Of a stretch of DNA of 64,000 nt, positions 56,214 through 64,000 are shown piece after piece. The DNA comes from Hysterangium stoloniferum (lineage: Eukaryota; Basidiomycota; Agaricomycetes; Hysterangiales; Hysterangiaceae). Under the pieces are notes generated by a model. That model was not told the origin of the DNA, ran no database searches, and saw only the letters and a program-made list of their open reading frames with translations. Position numbers and translations under genes: made by a program. Each line of letters begins with the position of its first letter. Position 1 is the stretch's first letter. Where the stretch lies: contig WHVD01000137.1 in NCBI GenBank assembly GCA_015178975.1, positions 124,001 through 188,000 on the forward strand, written 5' to 3'.

Positions 56214-58417
56214 ATGGCACTAGCAAGACCTGCATGCGAGCCTCTATGCCGCTTCTCCGATAGGTATGTAAACATTAATAATTTCTCCTTCAAACATTGC
56301 ACAAACATTTCATATCTCAGGCTCTACTTCACTAGCTTCCGACAACCAGCACCCTCACCTGAATCTTTAAACCGTGATGTAACAGGAAAGTCGCCTCCAC
56401 CAGTCCGATGTCCCGCTCGAGGTCGTGGCCTTGCATCTCCAGAGGATGATGCGCAGTACTACTATTTTACTATAGGTATGTGATATCACCTCCCATTGTA
56501 CCTTGTGCTGAGGCCATCACCTCAATCGTTAGATGACAGTCTGGTGTATCTCTCATTCTTTGAGGATTGGGGTCCATTGAACCTAGCGATGGTTTACAAA
56601 GCTTGTATCTTCATTCACGAACTGCTCGAGGTACTACAGGTCCCAAATCCGCCTCCTAACGCTCACATACTCCATCTCTCAGGATAAAGATTTGAAGTCG
56701 CATCGGCTTGTCCTTTACTCTTCAGACGATCCTCGGCGTAAAGCCAACGCTGCCCTCTTGATGGCGCTCTTTGTCGTGCGTGCACCTTATCATATCTTAC
56801 ACACCCAGCTTACGATAGTATATACCATTATTAGATGATTGTACTTCGTCAGGCTCCTTGGGAAGCCTTCCATCCTATTGCAGAGCTGGAGTTCATGCCC
56901 TTCCGAGACGCGGGACGTGGCAAGTCCGACTTTAATCTTTCTATCCAGGACTGCTTGTGGGGAGTATGGAAAGCCATGCAGAACGGCCTATGCGATATGA
57001 ATGAATTCTCAGTAGATGATTACGAATTTTATGAGAAAGTCGAGAATGGCGACTGGAATTGGATCACCCCAGGCTTCATCGCGTTCGCATCACCACTGGA
57101 CCCGGCCTTTGCCCGGAAAATAGCAGGTGACGGAGTCTCTGAAACTGCCCTCCAACGCAAGTTACCAACACCTTTCCTGAACTGCCTGGACTATTTTGAG
57201 AAGCGGAACGTAAAGCTAGTCGTCCGGTTGAACAACCCTCTTTATGACAAGGCCGTTTTCTGCGATCGCGGAATTGACCATCTCGATCTTTACTTTGACG
57301 ATGGGACAAATCCTACAGATGAAATTGTGCGCAAGTTTATACAAGTGTCCGACGCCATTATCGAACAGAAGGGCGTAATTGCTGTCCATGTGCGCTCTAT
57401 TTCTTAGCCCTTTGACAACGTGCTTATTGCTACCCCACAGTGCAAAGCTGGTCTCGGAAGGACAGGGACTCTAATTGGAGGTATATGACCTTGTTGATTC
57501 CTTTTGCCAGCCTGTTTTAAAACTCGGTTGTAGCCTACCTAATATGGAAGTATGGGTTTACTGCTAATGAAGCCATTGCCTTCATGCGCATTGTGAGACC
57601 TGGCTGTGTAGTGGGCCCGCAACAAGTGCGCTAATTTGGCCGCTTATACTCTAAACGCATTACTTATGACTCCGCGCAGCAATACATGTATCTAAAGCAG
57701 CTTGAATGGACCAAATGGGCTGCTGTAGATGAAATGCAACGTGCCCAGGCTTTATCGGCGGCTTCATCCCAATCATCCATTGTCGCACCTGTCACACCAC
57801 CTCGTGAAACTCTCGAACTTACAAATGCTCCACCCGTCACACCACATCGACATGTTGCCAACTCCGCCGCTGCCGCCAAGACCATTGCTACACCTGGACA
57901 GCCCCGGAAGACCCCTGCCGGAAAGCGTGCTCTCGAACCCGATGAAGACGATGATGTGCTCGGTGCCCTCGTGCCCCCTGTTAGGAAAAGCCCGCGGACA
58001 GCAACGGCTACGACAAGGATCCCGACGTCGGACAGGACCTTGCGACCTACGCGGTCAGCGACGAACGGGACTAGAGCTGAGAGGAAAGGAGTTGCAGTAC
58101 CTCCGCATAAGATTCCGAGACCCGTGGCTGCCACAAATGGGGTTGGGAAGAGTGCTGCTCCCGCGACACGGCGGCGACAAGCGCCTGGGTCGCCCACTGC
58201 GTCTGCGCCATCGCGATTACCAACGCTAAAACGGCTCGTACCCGCGACAACAGCAAACATTCCACATTTGCGTTCGCAAGCCCCGCCGGCGCCTGACGCG
58301 TGGATGAACAAGGATACATCGGCGGTGGTTGTACCTGCATCCAAGTCGGAGCGACCGCTGTTGAGGAGCGTACGGCGGCGGCGGAGTAGTTTCAGTGCGG
58401 CGGATGTAGTGGCTTGA
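56214..58417 (+). CDS. CDC14: Cdc14-type dual-specificity phosphatase
   Basis: Reverses CDK phosphorylation at mitotic exit and cytokinesis; nucleus/nucleolus and division site. Eight exons: 56214-56263, 56321-56475, 56533-56630, 56683-56775, 56835-57389, 57441-57480, 57534-57625, 57680-58417 (1821 nt, 606 aa), introns 51-59 nt. The N-terminal start is the weakest point. The substrate-binding half has LVYLSFFEDWGPLNLAMVYK and FMPFRDAGRGKSDFNLSIQD; the catalytic half has FDDGTNPTDE and, across an intron, the P-loop CKAGLGRTGT with Cys 318 and Arg 324, then a VRPGCVVGPQQ motif that is characteristic of Cdc14. The last 240 residues are Pro/Arg/Ser/Ala-rich and disordered, with many S/T-P sites, as in other fungal Cdc14 tails. 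Confidence 0.9.
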
Positions 58418-58845
58418 ACCTGACTGATCTGGACATTTGGTCTGCCTATCTTCAACCGTTAATTCTCCAGACTATCTTTTTCCCCTTCTTTCCTTGTATA
58501 TTTTCTTTGCATGCTCTGTCCTACTGTCTTGCTTTGTTCTTTCCAATCCCCGTTGTAGGCTGGGTTCATCCACCACGTCTCCCCCCGCCCCCACCATCGT
58601 TTGTTCATTGTTTGGTTTCGGATTGTATTTCTGCAGCAACGACACACGCCCGTACTCACACCCCATCGTCCTTTGTCTATTCCTGGCTAGCCTCCTCTCT
58701 ACGCATTGATCATCAGACAAACAACACTGTAAATCTACCCTTTTACATGACATCACTGTTTAGCTGGACATCGTAGCAACATAGTTAGCAGCATAAACTT
58801 AACGCCTATATACACTATTTAACATTATGCCCTATACTGAAGTCT

Positions 58846-60124
58846 TTAGCATTTCGCCGAGTACTTGTGCACGCATTGCAAGAACCATCGCATATCCTCC
58901 ACCTGTATTTGCGGCATGACACCATGCCCCAAATTAGCAATCCATGCCTTGGGAGCCTTGTCCAGTCCGCCCTTGAATGACTCGCACATGCGCTTCACCT
59001 CGCTCTCAATGGCCTCCTTGCTCCCACACAACACCGCTGGATCGAGATTACCCTGCAATGCGATCGTACGGCCTGCTGGCATGGCCTCATCGACGATTTT
59101 TCGTGCCACACCGCCCTCGATGGTCCATTCGAGTCCCAGAACGTCGTATCCCGAATCGCGGGCCTGTTCAGTGAGAGTAGTGTTCGCGCCTTTTGCGAAG
59201 AGGATCATGGAGACAGGGGGGTGCCCGGCCGCTGCCAATTGCGCACGGAAGCGGGAGGAGACGCGGGCGATGGCGGGGAGGGCGAAGGTGGTGAAGTCGT
59301 GAGGAGACAAATCGGAGGCCCATGATTCGAATACTTGAACGAGCTGGGACACGAGAGTCGTTTCAACGTGGGGGTTTGAGATGCTGACGAATACCAATAC
59401 GTACCTGCGCACCTGCTTTGACTTGTCCGACCAAGTGGTCCGCACAGACGTCCGCGATGCGACTTAGTAAGGCCTTGGACTCTTCAGGATACTTAAACAA
59501 CCACGTCTTTGCCTTCTGGAACGTCTTGCTCCCTCCTCCTTCAATCATATATGCCATAAGTGTCCACGGTGCACCGACGAAGCCTATCAAAGGTACCTCG
59601 CCCTTGAGCTCATGTCGGGTCTGTGTGATTGCTTCATAGACATATTTCAATTCGACGTTGACGTCCACGTTCTCCGTCAGCCGGCCCACGTCCTCGGGCG
59701 ACGCGAGGGGTTCAGGAAAGTACGGCCCTGGGTTCATCTCTACCACGAGACCCATAGCTTGCGGAATGACGAGGATGTCAGAAAAGATGATAGCTGCGTC
59801 GAGAAGACCTGCATGTCGGCGGATAGGTTGAAGTGTGACTTCGGTAGCCAGAGCTGCTGTGCGACAGATCTCGAAAAAATTGTGATGTTTTCTAAGTTCA
59901 AGGAATTCTAGCAATGCTGCTTAAGCATCTACAAGGTGTGAAACACCCTCCTCACCTGGCAGTGATCGCCCCGCTTGACGCATTGCCCATACTGGTGCAC
60001 GCTCGGTCTCTTCGCCTGTGATATGTTAGAATAAGGATGCATTCCTACTGTATTTCTGAGCATACATACCTTTCGCAGCTCGTAGTAACAAGTCATTCTT
60101 TAGTGGGGGGAAGTCGTGGTCCAT
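58846..60124 (-). CDS. HEM12: Uroporphyrinogen decarboxylase
   Basis: Fifth step of heme synthesis: removes four carboxyl groups from uroporphyrinogen III to give coproporphyrinogen III, in the cytosol, no cofactor. Exons 60070-60124, 59956-60015, 59405-59907, 58846-59343, introns of 54, 48 and 61 nt; 371 aa, normal length. Motifs: APVWAMRQAGRSLPEF (signature 1; the Arg of MRQAGR binds substrate), GFVGAPWTLMAYM (signature 2), LQGNLDPAVL and NLGHGVMP. The usual GRYLPE is GRSLPE here (Tyr to Ser), and LDWT is LEWT. Start MDHDFPPLKNDLLLRAAKG fits the family. Diverges from SHG1 over 189 bp. Confidence 0.95.
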
Positions 60125-60313
60125 GGTAAAGAATCAGTCCAAGCCAAAAGAATAAGCTACGTGGCCTTAAAAATAAATTTTGACGGATCCGACCTATAGA
60201 AGCTTGTGAAGTGAGATATCAGAGATCAGTACTCATAGGCTGTGTGTGAACTACGCGTGTGTCGAATCACAGTGAGCGCGTCTCCTGCGGTCCCTTCCCA
60301 CGTTACCCTCACA
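60125..60313. promoter_or_regulatory. Divergent promoter of HEM12 and SHG1
   Basis: 189 bp between the two ATGs, with no other gene. Short enough that both genes must share most control elements. No specific site recognised. Confidence 0.6.
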
Positions 60314-61567
60314 ATGCCACCGGTATTCCAGAGCCCAAAGGACCTCGTAGACGAGTATGTGCAATCTAGATTCACATCAAACGCTCACTCACACGCACTG
60401 AACACCCAGGTTCAAAAAATCGGGAGAGTTCGATCGTCTCCGAAGGCAACTGCTCACCCATTTCGCGAATAGCGTGTGTCTTCAAGCGAATTGGTCGTGT
60501 TGATAAATCCTTATATGACAATCTTCGTCAGGATGAGGTGAGGCCATTAATGAGTCGTGTTGAGGAGATTGCCAAGGAGAAACTCTCGTCTGATGTTCGA
60601 TTAGAGCAGAAGACAAGGGAGGCAGTACATTCAGAAGTAATGCAGGAGCTGGAACGGTAAGACCGGCGACATGAAATAATGGCTGTTCACTTATGACTCC
60701 CGTCAAGATATCCAATCATTGAGAGGGCAGTGTCCGAGGTTGCGGCATTGAACGACGAAGCATTGGTGACCAGCATCGAGGAATATGTTCGTAATATCCT
60801 TCAGGGGGAAAGTAACGACTCTACAAAATTATGGAATGCCCAACGTGGGTTCATTCTCGTTTTCTTCTTGGTACTATTTAATTCTCAATTTACGCTCTCA
60901 GCATCGCGCTCAAAGACAGGTTAGCATCGTTTTTATATTCCTTGTGCCATTATCTGCCTTTACAACCAACATAGGAGACGAAAATGACGATAGCTCTGAT
61001 TACAGTGAAGATGAGGATGGCGCTGAGGACGATATGGTAGTCGTCAAACCTCAAAATGCTGGTAGAGGATCCATCCCGGATACAAATGCCAATGCCCAAG
61101 ACAGCACCAAGCCAGTCATACGCCCTCCTGCTCCGCCATCTCCCCCTCTGCCGGTTTCGCCAGTAAAAAATCAGTTGAGTCCAAAAAACAATACACCACC
61201 CTGGCCAATGGGGCCACAACCTCCTCCCCGGGCGACAACGTCGCGGTTCGGGGACTCTTCGAATATCGATGACAAGGGTGATGCGAATGAATCGAAGTCT
61301 TCTGATAAACCTAACATGCCAGTCGTTGGGGATTCTGTGCCTACGGATATACATTTTGACAAGAATACTTTGGAGCCACGCAATGCATCAAATTCGCTCA
61401 CTTCAGTACCTGCTGATGTGACACAACACACGGCACCGGCTCTTCCTGATAAGATGCTCAAGTCGCCACAACGTAGCCCATACAAGTCACCTCGGAATTC
61501 CTCCCCTCACGCTAGAGACGGTTCTCCGCGCTCAATGACACGTTCTCCTACTCCGCGAACACCATGA
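60314..61567 (+). CDS. SHG1: COMPASS subunit Shg1 / BOD1-like
   Basis: Small subunit of the Set1/COMPASS histone H3K4 methyltransferase; its family includes metazoan BOD1. Six exons: 60314-60354, 60410-60473, 60532-60656, 60708-60844, 60902-60919, 60975-61567 (978 nt, 325 aa). Splicing out 60355-60409 gives LVDEFKKSGEFDRLRRQLLT, the hallmark of the COMPASS-Shg1 domain, and the next introns join it to VEEIAKEKLSSDVRLEQKTR and QELERYPIIERAVSEV. Exon 5 is only 18 nt. The intron before it (57 nt) is in frame and would otherwise read as a false hydrophobic segment. The C-terminal half is disordered: acidic (DENDDSSDYSEDEDGAED), Pro-rich, then S-P-rich and basic, as in other fungal Shg1 proteins. 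Confidence 0.87.
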
Positions 61568-62153
61568 CATGCTCCGTCAAAGATGGATTTACAGAAAGGT
61601 ATATACATGGAAATAACTACTACTATAAGACACATGTAGCCCAAATAAAAGAAGAAACCATTCCAAATGAATAAGCGGTTTTTAAAACGGATGCTACTAG
61701 GAAGAAGCTTGGGTAATATTGTGAACATTAACCAACTCCCAAGGTCCCATCAGAAGAGGCCCTGTGCGGCGAGCGCCTCCTACTATCTCAAAATAATTGT
61801 CAAAATTTATTCAAATCCGCTCGTACAACTACAAAGACTGGAAAACTGTGAAAAATCATGAAGCGAGCTTTGAGGAATCGGCAGAATATGAATGTCTAAG
61901 AGCATTCATGCGTAGGGTGGCCATAACTGTAAGTGTTCTCTTTCATATAAGTGCTTCTATGCTTCTATGTCAAATATATTTATGCGCCAGAGATGTTCTC
62001 GGTTAAATATTGCGAGTATTATTTAACCTCTCAAGCCAGCACACCACGAGATCCCTAGCCCCAGTCATTTCGCTGTTGCCACTCACCGCTGTCCACCACA
62101 CAGATTCAGTAAAGTAAATATTCGTCAAATATTCCTTTGAAAATCTGCTTACA
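61568..62153. other. Intergenic
   Basis: 586 bp between SHG1 and the EF-hand-family gene. AT-rich with several short open frames on plus but no start, splice or similarity signal I trust. A CT-rich stretch at 62028-62110 is likely promoter or leader of the downstream gene. Confidence 0.5.
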
Positions 62154-64000
62154 ATGGCGAAACAACTTGATCTCGACACCAAGTTGAAAGAGGTTGCTCA
62201 TGCGGTGAACGAGAGTCAAGCTTCACTCGACAAGGCGAACGTGAAAAAAGGCCGCGGTAGTCAGATAAGTAAGGTTTTTTTAAAGACAAATCCTGCTGTT
62301 GATTCTAACATTGTATTCAGTAAATACCGCCGTCGGGGCAGGCAAGGTGTTGGACGACAGCGCTGACGGTTTGCAAGCAGACATTTCTAACGTTTGGCCT
62401 TCGATCCAAGATCAGCTCAGAAACTTTTCCGCCTACAGCGACCATCTACTATCGGCCCTGGATGAGCTTAGTAAAGTTCATCCATTTGTTACTGGTATCT
62501 GAATTCTGCCCATCTTGGTGCTTTCAGCGAAGACACTGACTTACCATTAAGCTGCTGTAATACCCTTTAAGATTGCCATAAAACTCTTGATCGCACGCAA
62601 AGATAATGATCAAAAGGTTATCGCTGTCCATTGTACCATGAACGAAATGATGTCGACGCTGGAGTTGTGAGTATCCTCATCTGATTAATTAATAACAAAC
62701 TGAGTCCATTTCCAGGCTAGATGCCTCAGGTCTGACGGAGGTTGGTCGCGATGGGATGACAATTAAAAATCGCATCACCGCAAGAATGCACAGAATTATA
62801 GAGTCTATCCAAGATTGCACGAAGCTTTGTCATAGTTATATGAGTCGTCACACCGCGAGTGAGTTACGCTGTTAATGAGTTAACTCATACATGCTCTCAA
62901 CCGCAATTTTAGTTAAGCTTCTCACAAGCTATAAGTGGCAACTCAAATTTACAGAAGTCACTGAAGCATTTGCCTCAAACAGGGCAGGACTGCTGGAAGA
63001 CATCCAGTTGCACGTAAGCATCAGCATCGTGTCCACGCGGTCCACTTTAGCCGCTATGGAGGGAAACATCTCTTTACTAACGAAAATGATATTCGAGCTC
63101 TTACGTTCCCAAGAGGAGCGTGAGATGGACGAGTTCATCGAGAAAAATGGTGGTGTTGAAGTTGTATCTCAAAATCCCATTCTCCTCGACACATTGCTTA
63201 GCCGTCTTCAAAGGCAGGCCCCCGGCATGCCTGAAAAGCGCCAGAAAGACGATTCAGGCATCGACATGCCTGGAAAACGCCGGAGAGACGATTCAGGCAT
63301 GACTGTTACAAAATTGCAGGAGCAACTCGGGGTGGAAGTTGATGTTATTATAAAAGAGAACTCCAAGGCGTTTGAGCAGCAATGCGAGGTGCTAAGAATT
63401 CAGATTGATGAGGTCAAAGGGGTTGTGAAGAGGGAGTCTAAGCGGACCATTGATGTTATCCGTGAGGGGGCACACGACAGAATCCGGGACCCAGTATGTG
63501 TCGACGTTGTTGCAGTGTGCACATAATCAGTGATATTATCATTCTTTTTAGGACATCTGTGAAGTTTGGAAAGACATGGTCAGAGAGTCTTTCTTGTCTT
63601 TAAAACAAAACTAATTCATGTATGGTCAGGGATTTAAAGGGAGTGTAAAAGTTCGTCACTTGGTCATGGCCCTACGTGACCACTTCTCAGAACGCCAGTC
63701 TTCGGTCGACGGGAAGAAAGAGACAAACACTCTTAGCCAAATCCGCGATATAGTTGATCCTTCAAATGCCACACCAGCAGAAGGAAAGCTAGAGGAGATT
63801 GCGAGCGTGACTAATAAAGTGGCAACGATAAGACCCGAAGATGAGTGGGCATTGGGATACATCAATGTTTTTAGAGTACAACCACTAATGGAGGCACTTG
63901 ATCGTGATGTTTCGAGCTTCGTTACTGTAGTGGAGGCTAATGAATTCGCAGCCGATCGACCTCTGCAATGGACGTAAGTAGAGTACTATTTCAAATTATT
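62154..64000 (+). CDS. EF-hand-containing protein of an expanded mushroom family (5' part)
   Basis: Exons seen: 62154-62268, 62321-62494, 62552-62666, 62716-62858, 62913-63493, 63552-63578, 63630-63973; introns 49-58 nt; a donor gtaagt at 63974 shows the gene continues beyond the window (at least 499 aa). The N-terminal half is helical and resembles the N-terminal region of many Agaricomycete proteins: LSALDELSKVHPFVTAAVIP then FKIAIKLLIARKDNDQKV, and a SYKWQLKFTEVTEAF ... MEGNISLLTKMIFELL coiled segment. Later come WKDMGFKGSVKVRHLV and an EF-hand-type loop DRDVSSFVTVVEANEF (D-x-D-x-S-x-F-V-T-x2-E spacing). A tandem duplication in exon 5 (63226-63300) gives MPEKRQKDDSGID and MPGKRRRDDSGM. The biochemical role is unknown to me. 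Confidence 0.75.

Noticed and set aside
57664-58455. Long minus-strand Ala/Gly/Val-rich frame opposite the CDC14 tail
   Set aside because: Shadow of the Pro/Arg/Ala-rich coding strand; no start or splice support.
60845-60901. Hydrophobic segment (FILVFFLVLFNSQF) as a membrane anchor in SHG1
   Set aside because: It is translation of a T-rich 57-nt in-frame intron with good gt...cag ends.
61667-61861. 64-codon plus-strand frame between SHG1 and the EF-hand-family gene
   Set aside because: No splice signals, conserved motif or start context; AT-rich intergenic DNA.

Overview
This window looks like nuclear DNA of a mushroom-forming basidiomycete (Agaricomycetes). The host genes have many phase-mixed GT-AG introns of about 47-66 nt, the gene set is typically fungal (GPI13, ENT transporter, SH3/Ras-association scaffold, CDC14, HEM12, SHG1), and the last gene belongs to an EF-hand family I associate with Agaricomycetes. 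The transposons are Ty3/gypsy chromoviruses and Ty1/copia. I cannot name the species.

Layout. 1-1100 is a 21-bp minisatellite followed by CA-rich low-complexity DNA. 1246-44186 is one continuous nest of LTR retrotransposons. I can place 19 LTRs or LTR fragments in it, belonging to related gypsy families that I label A, B and F, plus unrelated long LTRs C, D and E and one copia element. Element B (7701-20830) is old and full of stop codons. Element A (24773-42269) is much better preserved, but carries a full-length copia element (30094-35175, identical LTRs), an E-type LTR (35660-36536) and a C-type LTR (39110-39929). Remnants of family F flank it (20907-23104 and 42783-44186). Five 5-bp target duplications (ccttt, atgcg, aggag, cacac, gcaag), the copia duplication gccat and a TAA duplication around a MITE allow the order of insertion to be read.

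The most unusual content is in the gypsy elements. First, A, B, F and the remnant at 2978-6905 carry an additional reading frame (called ORF3 here) between the chromodomain-integrase and the 3' LTR. It has its own ATG, a conserved leader with a TATA-like block, strong protein conservation between divergent families and no resemblance to gag, pol or an envelope protein. In element A it is a 681-codon frame once the inserted LTR is discounted. Second, LTRs of families A, B and F contain arrays of short hairpins with different stems but a common loop close to ACTGTAACAG.

From 44187 the window is single-copy gene space: GPI13 (minus) and an ENT nucleoside transporter (plus) diverge from a promoter containing an exact 77-bp tandem duplication; an SH3 + two-RA-domain scaffold (minus); CDC14 (plus); HEM12 (minus) and SHG1 (plus) diverging from a 189-bp promoter; and the 5' part of an EF-hand-family gene (plus) that runs off the end. 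Exon coordinates were worked out by eye from splice signals and reading-frame continuity; they have no transcript support.
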